Shown here piece by piece: positions 29,035 to 38,002 of a stretch of DNA of 56,222 nt. Below the pieces are notes generated by a model, which did no database searches, was not told the DNA's origin, and worked only from the letters and a program-made list of their open reading frames with translations. Positions within the stretch are counted from its first letter, which is position 1. Each line of letters opens with the position of its first letter. The position numbers were made by a program, and so were the translations under genes. The stretch is taken from positions 1 through 56,222 of the forward strand of contig AUXH01000049.1 of NCBI GenBank assembly GCA_000482145.1, in the 5' to 3' direction. This DNA is from Strigomonas culicis. Taxonomy: Eukaryota > Euglenozoa > Kinetoplastea > Trypanosomatida > Trypanosomatidae.

Positions 29035-32000
29035 ATGCAGCCGTTTCTCGCTCCTTCTGCGTCCACTGCCACGCCTGCTCCCCCCGTGGGTTACGCGATG
29101 ACCACCCCGTGGATGGCGCCGCCATGGCCGCAGGGGGTGGAGTCGCTCCCGTCTCACCGAACTGTGACCGGCATGCAGCCTCCTCGTGCCCCGTGGCAGC
29201 CACCGCCGTCGCCTTCCCCAGCTCCGCACGCGGTGCCGCCGATGCCGACTTCATACGGATTTCGGTCGCCCTCCGGTGTGTACAGCGGCAACAGCTGCTT
29301 CCGCAGCCGGACCCCATCCGCCTATCCGTACCCTCCCGCCCCGCTGCCGGCGTTTACGGTCGGTGCGTATGGCGGACCCCCCCTCGCGTGGGACGAAGCG
29401 GTGACGGCGTCGGACTCGACCGGCGATGCGGCGCGCAGCGGCCTCCGCTGCGGCGGTGGTGCGCCGGCGCCGCAGGACCGCATCTGTTCCAGCGCGCAGC
29501 GCATCAACTCCACCAGCGGCGGCACCGCGGCCTCCGCGCTGCAGGCGCTCCTCGGCGGCGGCACCGCCGCCGCGCGGATCCCCTCCTCCGCCTCCCCGCG
29601 CTGGCCGCGCGGGCCCCGCTCCGCGAGCGCCGCCACGTCGTCGCATGGGCATGGGGAGGCCGCCCACCAGACGCGCGCGGACCCGCAGAATGAGAGCTAC
29701 AGCGTCGGGGCGCTCATCCACAACGGCAAGCGCGAGGTGGGCCTTGCCTTCCTGACGTTTCCTTCCTTCACACTGCAGTACATCCAGCTCGCGGAGAATG
29801 CCACCTACAGCAAGTGCCTGACCCTTCTCTTTGCCAAGAACCCGGTGGAGGTGCTGATGGCCGCTGCCGCTTCGCATACCAGCGCGAGCGGCACCGCCGC
29901 CATGTATACGCAGGAAGCCGGCGCGCCGGCTCCGTGTGCGGATCTGTTTTACGGTCCGCCCATGTGTGGTGGGGCGGGGGGAGAGACTGGGGCTCCGCCA
30001 CCGCCGCCGCGGCCCGTCGCGATGGAACAAGAAGACGAGTGTACGCAGAGTATCGTTTCCTTTTTTCAAGAGGATATCAGTTTCATCCGCGTTCAGCGGC
30101 GGTTCTTTAACAGCGAGGAGGGGCTGCGGCGGCTGAACCGTCTGCGGTCGAACAGCAACGACAGCAAGGGCCACGGCGGTGGGGAAGCGCACGCGAATGC
30201 CGATTTTGGCGAGGGTGCGGGTCAGAATGACAGCTACTTGGCGATGGCGGCCGTGAACGCGCTGCTGCTCTATATGGAGGACCATTTTCAGCTCCGCTTC
30301 TTCGCGCAGACGCTACGGGTGGAGGTGATCCTGCTCTCGCGCTTCTGCCACCTCAGCCGCAGTACCGCGCGCGCGCTCTACGTCATCCCGGCGAGCGTGG
30401 CGATGGCGCAGCAACTGCAGGGGTTCCTGCGCCGCCCGACGGCCGCCGCCACCGCCACCGCCGCGGCCAGACCACACGCGCTGCGAGACCGGCCCGCGAG
30501 CGGCAAGAGAGAGGCCGTGGCAGCAGCGCAGGCACGGCGCGGCAAGCGCCCGCGACCCTTCGCGCCGACCGGTCTCCCAGAAGCGCCGCCGCCTGCGGCC
30601 GCGGCGGAGGCCGGGGTGCCCACCCCCGCGCGCATGGATGGCGGGCCGACGCCACCCATCACGACCCTCATCGAGGCGCTGCCGCGGTGCAGCACGGCGA
30701 TGGGCCGGCGGCAGCTGCGCACGACGCTGCTGCAGCCGCTCCGCGACTACCACTCCCTGCAGCTCCGTCTGGACGTGGTGTCCTTTCTTGTGCACCACCA
30801 GAGTCGGCCGCCGCCGCCGCCGCCGTCCTTCGCGCGCTTCGCTCCCCAGCCGCGGCGCACCGGTGGGTCCTACCTCTCGCGCTTGAAGGAGCGCTACCTG
30901 GCGCGCCAGCTGGCGCCCTTTGACCTGGATGTGGTCATCTCGCAGTTCTCCCACTACCGCCCGGAGCTGCAGGGGCCAGCCGGCAGCCCCGACTGGACCG
31001 TGCGGCGGCGGCAGCAGCAGCGCCGGCACGAGCAGTTGGTCATTGCGGTCGTGCACCTGTGGCTCGTGGTCTATCTCTTGCAGGACCTGGCCGTCTTTTT
31101 CGAGGAGATGGCGGCGGCCGCTGCCACCGCGCCGCCCCCTGCGCCGCCGTTCCCGTACTTGCTGCAGTCCATCCAGCAGACGCTGAAGGCGTGCGACTTG
31201 CGTGCGCTGCAGGGCATGCTGGAGGCGCTGCTGGACCCCACGATGCGCTCCCTGTACTTAAGTGAGTATACGGCAGGAGACAGCAAGCCGGGGAATCATC
31301 AGCATCACCATCATCAGAACAGCAACAACGGCAACACACGGCTGCGCCCCTACTTCCTCATTGAGGCCAGTGCGGCCGACGGGGGTGCGGAGGCCGACGC
31401 CGACGAGAAACCGCCGAGTAGGCGGGAGGCCGCGGCCGCCGATACGCGCAGCGGGGACGCCCCCGCTCAGAAGGATTATCCCGCCTACCCCTTCTGCGAG
31501 GAGGAGGATGGGGTGGAGGTGGACGAAGACGAGTTTGCGTTTGGACAGACGTTCGGCCTGCAGCCGTGCCTTCCCCTTACCGCCTCCGCGAAGCGGACGA
31601 GGCAGGAGGCCGCGCGCGAGCACCACGCGCGGCTGAACACCCTTCGCAATCACTTCACGGAGAAGATGGAGCACATCTCGAGCTACACGGTGTCGCTCCG
31701 GCAGTACTATCGCCTGCCATCACTCAAACTGGAGAACGACGCAGAGAAGCTGTTTCTCTTTTCTTTCCTGTGCAAGGAAGGAAAGGCGCAGCACATCTTC
31801 ACCGTCCACAATACTAACAACAATGCAATGGATCCTACTGGCCGCGCGCAGGGACACCCGTTCAAGTGTTTGTACGCCGGCGGGAATCACTTTGAGTTGT
31901 ACATGCAAGCGCTACAGCAACAGCAGCAGCAACGGCAACCGCCGAGTGGTAAGCACACAAATAAAAGCATGATGTACCTGGCCTCTCCGTACCAACCGCA

Positions 32001-33912
32001 AGACGAGGCGCGGCCGTCTCTACCCCCGGAGGCGGCTGACGACAGCGGGCGTGAGGCTGCGCGCGAGAGCGACGGTGAAGCGGAGGAGAACGACATGTAC
32101 GGTGCGCTGCCCGCGTATCGCCACCCGATGCCCTCATCGCCGTCCGCGACGGCGGCGAACGAGCGGGCGAGTGGCTCGCGTCGCCGCGCTTCCAAAAGCG
32201 GCAACAAGCGCGTGCGGTGCACGACAGACGACCTGGAGGGGCTGTGTCGCGACGCGCGGCGGCTGATGCAGGGCATCCTGCAGGAGGAGATGGCGCTCGT
32301 GGCGCCCTTCCTGCGGCACCTCCGCTGCCACCGCTACATGGGTCGGCTGCAGTCCCTGAGCGAGAGTCTCGGGCTGCTGGACATGTTGGTCAGCTTCAGC
32401 CTCTTCAGCCTCCGCACCGGGGGGTGCCGGCCCGTGTTCTACACGGCTGAGGAGGTCGCGGCACCTCGCGAACCGGCGGGAGGGGTGCCGCCACGGCATG
32501 GGTCTCCGGCGTCTTCACGCCGCTCCTCCTGTGCCTCGTCACCGCTATCATCCTCGACCCCTTCCTCGTCGCAGGACAGCAGCGGCCCCGCCGAGGGCAC
32601 CCGCACCGCGGACGCAACCAGCGACAGCAGGTCCGGCGAGCAGGGAGCGGACGGTCGGACCCCCCACCCGCGCGAGCGACGCGGCATGGATGACGTAGCA
32701 CGGCGAGTGGAAGAAAAGACAACTGGAGAGGCTGGGGATGAGAGGGGAGGCGAGGAGGCGGCTGGCCTGCTCCCACGCCAGGAGGGCTGGGTGAAGGCCT
32801 ATTACCCTTCTGCCCTCCGCCGCATCGATGCCTTCCATTTCCAAAATCGCCTCCAAGAGTTTTTTTTCCCCACCGCCCATCCTAATGCTACTACTAATGA
32901 GCACCACGCGCCTGGCTTCGCTTCTTGTGCGCTTGTACCCAACTCGTTGTGTGTCCCCCACTCGGAGGATGGAGGGCCGCCGCTGGGCCGCCGCCATCGC
33001 GCGCATCGGAGGTCGCGTCAGAAGCGGCAAGCGCCAGGCACCGATGATGCCAGTGCTGCTGCTGCGGCGGCGGCGGCGGCCGCGCAGAGGAGTTCTATTT
33101 TCATTGTGACCGGCCCGAACAATGCGGGCAAGACGCAGCTGCTGCGCCAGCTCGGGCAGCTGCAGGTCCTCGCGCAGTCTGGCTGCTTTGTGCCCGCGCA
33201 GCACTTTCAGGTTTTCTTTCTCGCGCAGACCATCTCGGCCCACCTCCTGTGCGACCACCTACCCTTTCTGTCGTCCAGTCAGCTGAAGCAGGAGACCGTG
33301 CTGCTGGCGGAGGTTCTGCGCGAGATGCAGCTGCACGGCGATGACGGCGATGGCAGCGCAGACGGGAACACGCAGTCGCCGAAGGTGATTGAGAAAAACG
33401 TGCTGCTCGTGGATGAGCTCGGCCGCTCGACGAGCCCCTCGCAGGGCTATGCCCTCCTCACCGCCACAATCCAGTACCTGCTGACGATCTACGACCCGCG
33501 GACGGCCGCGGGGCAGAAGGGTCCCGAGGCGCCGGCTGATGAACAGCGGCCGCGGCAGCGACAGAAAAGCTGTCTTTGCGTGTTTGCCTCTCACTACACG
33601 GACATCACCGCGATGGCGCGTCGGCACCCTCACATCATCCACAACATACACTTTGAGCTCACCCTACCACCAGCGGGGCGGCCACAGGGCACGGACACGT
33701 CTGCCTCGGCGCCGCGTGCGCCGGAGGGCTATGCGATGGATGCCAGTGGCATCTCCCTTTCACACGAGCTGCTGCCGGGACCGTGCCAGGACGTCGGGTA
33801 TGGCCTGCTGCTGGCGCAGCAGATGGGGCTGCTGCCCTCCGTCATGGCGGCGGCGCTGCGCCTCCGCGGGCAGCCGCCGCAGGAGCAGCATGAATGCAAT
33901 GAAGGCTCATAA
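29035..33912 (+). CDS. MSH4: MutS homologue MSH4 (meiotic MutS-gamma subunit)
   Basis: The protein has 1625 residues, far longer than the roughly 900 of animal MSH4, through low-complexity inserts. MSH4 rather than other MutS homologues is indicated by LAENATYSKCLTLLF (compare FADNTTYAKV in human MSH4), DISFIRVQRRFFNSEEGL, and AAVNALLLYMEDHFQ in order. The lever/clamp region follows with low-complexity insertions. The ATPase has Walker A GPNNAGKT (about 1360-1367), Walker B VLLVDELGRST with D1460/E1461, and ASHYTDI in place of the usual ATHF. MSH4 pairs with MSH5 to stabilise meiotic crossover intermediates and does not correct mismatches; I see no N-terminal mismatch-recognition (Phe-x-Glu) motif, as expected. 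The Walker A differs from the usual GPNMSGKST but keeps the Lys. Confidence 0.85.
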   Translation: MQPFLAPSASTATPAPPVGYAMTTPWMAPPWPQGVESLPSHRTVTGMQPPRAPWQPPPSPSPAPHAVPPMPTSYGFRSPSGVYSGNSCFRSRTPSAYPYPPAPLPAFTVGAYGGPPLAWDEAVTASDSTGDAARSGLRCGGGAPAPQDRICSSAQRINSTSGGTAASALQALLGGGTAAARIPSSASPRWPRGPRSASAATSSHGHGEAAHQTRADPQNESYSVGALIHNGKREVGLAFLTFPSFTLQYIQLAENATYSKCLTLLFAKNPVEVLMAAAASHTSASGTAAMYTQEAGAPAPCADLFYGPPMCGGAGGETGAPPPPPRPVAMEQEDECTQSIVSFFQEDISFIRVQRRFFNSEEGLRRLNRLRSNSNDSKGHGGGEAHANADFGEGAGQNDSYLAMAAVNALLLYMEDHFQLRFFAQTLRVEVILLSRFCHLSRSTARALYVIPASVAMAQQLQGFLRRPTAAATATAAARPHALRDRPASGKREAVAAAQARRGKRPRPFAPTGLPEAPPPAAAAEAGVPTPARMDGGPTPPITTLIEALPRCSTAMGRRQLRTTLLQPLRDYHSLQLRLDVVSFLVHHQSRPPPPPPSFARFAPQPRRTGGSYLSRLKERYLARQLAPFDLDVVISQFSHYRPELQGPAGSPDWTVRRRQQQRRHEQLVIAVVHLWLVVYLLQDLAVFFEEMAAAAATAPPPAPPFPYLLQSIQQTLKACDLRALQGMLEALLDPTMRSLYLSEYTAGDSKPGNHQHHHHQNSNNGNTRLRPYFLIEASAADGGAEADADEKPPSRREAAAADTRSGDAPAQKDYPAYPFCEEEDGVEVDEDEFAFGQTFGLQPCLPLTASAKRTRQEAAREHHARLNTLRNHFTEKMEHISSYTVSLRQYYRLPSLKLENDAEKLFLFSFLCKEGKAQHIFTVHNTNNNAMDPTGRAQGHPFKCLYAGGNHFELYMQALQQQQQQRQPPSGKHTNKSMMYLASPYQPQDEARPSLPPEAADDSGREAARESDGEAEENDMYGALPAYRHPMPSSPSATAANERASGSRRRASKSGNKRVRCTTDDLEGLCRDARRLMQGILQEEMALVAPFLRHLRCHRYMGRLQSLSESLGLLDMLVSFSLFSLRTGGCRPVFYTAEEVAAPREPAGGVPPRHGSPASSRRSSCASSPLSSSTPSSSQDSSGPAEGTRTADATSDSRSGEQGADGRTPHPRERRGMDDVARRVEEKTTGEAGDERGGEEAAGLLPRQEGWVKAYYPSALRRIDAFHFQNRLQEFFFPTAHPNATTNEHHAPGFASCALVPNSLCVPHSEDGGPPLGRRHRAHRRSRQKRQAPGTDDASAAAAAAAAAAQRSSIFIVTGPNNAGKTQLLRQLGQLQVLAQSGCFVPAQHFQVFFLAQTISAHLLCDHLPFLSSSQLKQETVLLAEVLREMQLHGDDGDGSADGNTQSPKVIEKNVLLVDELGRSTSPSQGYALLTATIQYLLTIYDPRTAAGQKGPEAPADEQRPRQRQKSCLCVFASHYTDITAMARRHPHIIHNIHFELTLPPAGRPQGTDTSASAPRAPEGYAMDASGISLSHELLPGPCQDVGYGLLLAQQMGLLPSVMAAALRLRGQPPQEQHECNEGS

Positions 33913-34405
33913 ATCTTTTCACATATGAACTGCTATTCTATTTCTCCTTTTCCTTTCTACAAAGCAAACTGACAGAAAGCTGCTCTTTTTCAACTGTTAC
34001 TACAACCACAAAAATCAAAGAAGACATCTAGAGTGACGCGAACAGTATGTATGCGTTTTGCATTCGCCTGCATGATGCCCTTCTCTTTCCTTTAGAATAA
34101 CTGTTACCTTGTTTCCTTTTCTTTCCAATCATATTTCCTTCTTCCCTTTCAATTAGTCACCGTCAAATAAAAACAACAAGAAAGACATAATAAGAGGGAA
34201 CAACAAGCGAAAGTAATAAGAGTATACTTAGCACTCCTTTTTTTTTCTTTCTTACGTTTATCGTTCTATCCTTTTTTTTTTCCACTCAAATTATCCCCTT
34301 CTTCATAGTGTAAACAGCGGACGTCAAAAGCAGACCGAACAAATCAACCCACTCACCAAACAAACAGTTCTCCCCTCTTCCTCTCTCAAAGAGCAATACC
34401 AATAC

Positions 34406-34437
<32 letters not shown>

Positions 34438-34438
34438 G
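33913..34438. other. AT-rich intergenic spacer ending in an AAT repeat
   Basis: No gene seen. A pyrimidine tract at 34270-34303 ends in CATAG at 34308 (likely acceptor). An (AAT)n/(A)n stretch at 34404-34437 sits directly against the next ATG and would lie in the 5' UTR. Confidence 0.6.
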
Positions 34439-37333
34439 ATGGTCAACGAGGACGGCAGCAACGGGACACAGCCCCCCCTGCCGCCGCCGTCACAGGAGGA
34501 GGACTCGCCAACGGTGCCGACCTTCGAGGCCCTGCTGGCGAGCGGCGAGGCCTTCCACGCCGCCGTGGCGGCGCTGCAGCCGTCTATCTACGCCGCGGCG
34601 GATGTCATCTTCACGGCCCCGACCGCGCTGCAGGAGATTGTGGACTTGTGGTTGGAAGCGCTGCATCGGATGCTGTTTTTTTTGCAGGAAACTGTCCCTC
34701 AGAACGACGAGCCGAAAACCCTCGAGGAGCTGACCGTGCTCTACTCGGATGTCGTCCAGACGGTCATCGCGATCGGCGAGGTGCAGTACGTCTTCTCCGC
34801 CGCGGCGGAAAAGACAGAGGTGGAAACGGTCGAAAAGCGCAATAAGCAGCATAAGAGTGACGCCAAGAAGAGCAAAAAAAAAGGCGAGCCGACACGGCGG
34901 GAGCGGTTTGTCATCATGGACTGGTCGGACTTTGTGAAGGGGCTGCAGGAGGGCGCGGCGGCCTTCTTGTGGGTCGCCGAGCTGCGCGGTGCGGGGTACA
35001 ACGAGGAGAACACGAGCGCGAACAGCGTGGACAGCGGCAACAAGAGCGTCGGGGCGCGGAGCATGTCGCTGTACTTCCACCAGGCGGAGACCGGTGCGCA
35101 GCACTACCTTGCCCGCGCGCTCGCCGACCTCGACACGAAGGTGGCGGGCGAGGCGAAGAGCAAGGAGGAGAAGGCAAGTAGGGAAACGGTTCTTCGCTTC
35201 TACGCGCAGCAGCGGGAGGTCCTCACGCAGTTCCAGTCGCACCTCGACCTCTTCCGGCGCTTTGTGCTCTTCAACTTCGTGGTGCCGAAGGGCCGCGGCT
35301 CAGTGCACAACTCCGGCGGCGGCCTGCCGTGGCAGAACACGGTGCCACTCACGACCGCGAGCATCAAGCCTCGGTCGGAGGAGGAGCGCGCGCGCGAGCG
35401 CGGCGACAGCGGCGTGAGCCGCTCGGACGCGCTGTCGTCACCGCTGCCGCCGCAGTCGCAGCTGACCGAAACGGTGGCCCCGCCCTCCTACGAGCGCTCG
35501 GACGACTACGTGGTGACGCAGGGCAGCGACCTGGCACCGCCGGGCGGCGGCCGGCTGCGCCACCCGCCGGACCTCCGCGCACAGGACTACGCGCAGCTCG
35601 TGGACACGGCGCGGCAGATGGCGAGCGACGACCTCGTGCTGCTGTCGGATGCGCTATGCAAGGTGGTCGTGAGCTACGGCGAGACGCTGCAGCAGATACG
35701 CCTGGGCCACGCGCCGGCCGGCGCGATCGGCCCGGATGGCTTCTTGGACGAGCAGAGCAAGGTGGTCTTCTTTGCGGACCTGAACAACGCCCTCAGCTTC
35801 CTGACGATTGTGGCGGAGCGGGTGATGAGCGGTCCCGACAACCTGCGACCGCACGCCCACGCGGTGAGCGACGCGGGGGACCTCTTCACCTGGGTGTGCT
35901 TCGCGGCGCCGCTGAGTGTCACGGCGCGCGGGCCCGGCCATCCGCCCGCCGCGGCGCCGACGCCGCCGCTGCAGATGGACGTGAGGAAGTACATGGAGAC
36001 CGCCTTCGCGGACGTGGAGTACAACCTCAACCGCATCGTCGCGCTCAGCCAGTCGCGCGGCATGTCGCTGCTGGAGGTGCGGCGGGAGGAGGAGGAGCGG
36101 CTCGCGGAGCTGCGCCGCGCCCACGCCGCGGCGGACGAGATCGCGCTCGCGGAGCAGGGCGTCGCCGACTGCGCGCGGCAGCAGGAGCAGGTGCGGCTCT
36201 CCATCCTGTGGGCGCGGCAGCTGCGCGCGCTGCTACAGCGGCTCGTGCTGTATGTGCAGTTCCGCTACCCGCGCGGCGCGGTGTGGGGCGAGGACGTGGC
36301 GGCGGGCCCCGCGGATGGGCGAGCGGCGCCGCCGCCACCACCGCCTTTGGCACAGACGCTGCCGCCGCCGCCGCCACCGCCACCGCCGAAGCCGGAGACG
36401 CTGCCGCCACCGCCGCCGCCGCCGCCGAAGCAGCAGCCGACCGCGATCCCGTCGCCGCCGCCGTGCCCCAGCCTGCCGGACAGCGCCGGCGCGGCCCCGA
36501 CGCTGCGGCACAACGCGCCGTCGCTGCTGGACGCGCGCGACACGCCATCGCTGGAGGAGGACGATTCCCCCAAGACGGTCATCTCGCGCCAGCGGCAGGT
36601 GGCCGCGCCCGCACCGCCAGCGGCCGAGCCCGCCGGCTACGTGCCCGCCGCGGGGCCCGCGGCCTTCGGCGTCGACGGGGGCAACCGCAAGCGGTTCCTC
36701 GTGAAGCACATCCAGCAGCGCGAGGTGCTCACGGACGACCGCGAGGGCACCTACGTGGACACGACGACGGCGGCGCGGGAGGTGGTGCCCTACACCCGCG
36801 CGCACATCCCGTGCGAGGCCACGGCGGGCGCGCCGAACGACCTCCTCCGACTGACCATCCCGCCCGCTGCGCTGGACCGCAGCACGACGGTCATTTTGCA
36901 GAGCTGCTTCCGCGTCTGCCTCATCGTGCCGGAGAAGGTGAACGGCGTACAGGTGATCGACAGCGCGCACGTGCGGCTGGAGGTCGCGGCGACGGTGGGG
37001 CCGGTGGAGCTCACGCGCAGCGAGCGGTGCGAGCTACACGTGGGTCAGTTCGTGCCCAACATCAACGTAGACAAGGTGCAGGGCATGCAGATCCACTTCG
37101 CCGCGGCGCAGGCGCCGTCCGCGGCACAGGACGACGAGGCGCAGGCCTTCACCTACCTCGACACGGAGATCGTCACGAGCGCGAGCAGGGATGTCATCGT
37201 CGTCGTGGCAGCGGCGGACGAGAGCGGCAGGGAGGCGACGCAGGAGCTATCGCTGCCGCATCAGTTCATGACATCCATCGCGCCCGACAAGGATGAGATC
37301 GCGACGACGGAGGTGGTGCGTTCCGACACATGA
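34439..37333 (+). CDS. Cyclase-associated protein (CAP/Srv2) with two helical N-terminal domains
   Basis: The protein has 964 residues against about 475-530 in other eukaryotes. The last 165 residues match the CAP C-terminal beta-helix (CARP): SCFRVCLIVPEKVNGVQVID, VPNINVDKVQGMQIHF, EIVTSASRDVIVVV and LPHQFMTSI. A poly-Pro linker (about residues 631-682), a probable profilin-binding segment, precedes it. Before that lie two helical regions: about 21-285 (FVKGLQEGAAAFLWVAEL ... LYFHQAETGAQHYLARAL) and about 378-618 (FFADLNNALSFLTIVAERV ... FTWVCFAAPLSV ... VRKYMETAFADVEYNL ... AVWGED). The second matches the helical-folded domain of CAP well and the first shares its plan. CAP recycles cofilin-bound actin; no WH2 motif is visible. 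Likely function: actin filament turnover. Confidence 0.75.
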   Translation: MVNEDGSNGTQPPLPPPSQEEDSPTVPTFEALLASGEAFHAAVAALQPSIYAAADVIFTAPTALQEIVDLWLEALHRMLFFLQETVPQNDEPKTLEELTVLYSDVVQTVIAIGEVQYVFSAAAEKTEVETVEKRNKQHKSDAKKSKKKGEPTRRERFVIMDWSDFVKGLQEGAAAFLWVAELRGAGYNEENTSANSVDSGNKSVGARSMSLYFHQAETGAQHYLARALADLDTKVAGEAKSKEEKASRETVLRFYAQQREVLTQFQSHLDLFRRFVLFNFVVPKGRGSVHNSGGGLPWQNTVPLTTASIKPRSEEERARERGDSGVSRSDALSSPLPPQSQLTETVAPPSYERSDDYVVTQGSDLAPPGGGRLRHPPDLRAQDYAQLVDTARQMASDDLVLLSDALCKVVVSYGETLQQIRLGHAPAGAIGPDGFLDEQSKVVFFADLNNALSFLTIVAERVMSGPDNLRPHAHAVSDAGDLFTWVCFAAPLSVTARGPGHPPAAAPTPPLQMDVRKYMETAFADVEYNLNRIVALSQSRGMSLLEVRREEEERLAELRRAHAAADEIALAEQGVADCARQQEQVRLSILWARQLRALLQRLVLYVQFRYPRGAVWGEDVAAGPADGRAAPPPPPPLAQTLPPPPPPPPPKPETLPPPPPPPPKQQPTAIPSPPPCPSLPDSAGAAPTLRHNAPSLLDARDTPSLEEDDSPKTVISRQRQVAAPAPPAAEPAGYVPAAGPAAFGVDGGNRKRFLVKHIQQREVLTDDREGTYVDTTTAAREVVPYTRAHIPCEATAGAPNDLLRLTIPPAALDRSTTVILQSCFRVCLIVPEKVNGVQVIDSAHVRLEVAATVGPVELTRSERCELHVGQFVPNINVDKVQGMQIHFAAAQAPSAAQDDEAQAFTYLDTEIVTSASRDVIVVVAAADESGREATQELSLPHQFMTSIAPDKDEIATTEVVRSDT

Positions 37334-38002
37334 GCAGGTATGTGTGTATCCATATTGGGTTCTACGCTGTTGGCTTCATAAAACACGGAACATAATGACT
37401 GGAATAATAGATGTGTGAAGAACACTATATGAGTATCGTTGGGATACTACATATATAAACAAATAAACAAACAAGTTAACAGACAAGGAACCGAAACATC
37501 AGGCTATCGGGTTTCTCTTATCTGACGATCACATGCACAACTAAAAAAAAAGAAGAAAAACAACAACGTGGAGTGCTTCCGTATAGCACTGCCAACACTA
37601 TCTTTTTTTTTCCCTTTTAGTTTTCTATTTCTTTGTCTACTGTTTGTTGGTGTTTGTGAATTTACTCTGTGAAAGCAAAAAAAAAATACAAATAAAAACA
37701 CACTGATCTCTTTTTTTTTTCCCTTTCCTGTTACTCCTCTTTGATAAAACAGTATATCTCTGCTGCTGCGTATTTTGGACTGTATTCTCATATTCGCACG
37801 TGTCTCTCTCTGCCTCTCTCATCTATAAACGCAAGTACACTTTTATCATCACATTATTTTCTTTCCCTTTTCCTCCTTGCTATCGCTTTTTATTTTTTCT
37901 CTGTTTCTTCTTCTTTTGTTTCCATCTATCGGCAACTACATACAACAAAAAAAGAAACAGTCAAACAAAAGGAACAACAACAACAAAAAGAAAGAAACTG
38001 AT
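37334..38002. other. AT-rich intergenic spacer
   Basis: No gene seen. Several T-rich tracts; the last precedes the AspRS start. Confidence 0.55.
37888..37954 (+). promoter_or_regulatory. Predicted polypyrimidine tract and acceptor deciding the AspRS start
   Basis: A T/C tract (37888-37930) is followed by AG at 37954 or CAG at 37960. Both lie downstream of an in-frame ATG at 37877 and upstream of the ATG at 38003, so the shorter protein is the likely one. Inference. Confidence 0.5.

Noticed and set aside
35329..37296. 655-codon + strand frame inside the CAP gene
   Set aside because: Alternative-frame shadow; the CAP frame matches known CAP motifs at both ends.
37877..38002. Upstream ATG as the start of AspRS
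   Set aside because: Its extra 42 residues translate the pyrimidine tract and a poly-A stretch and lie upstream of the likely splice acceptor.
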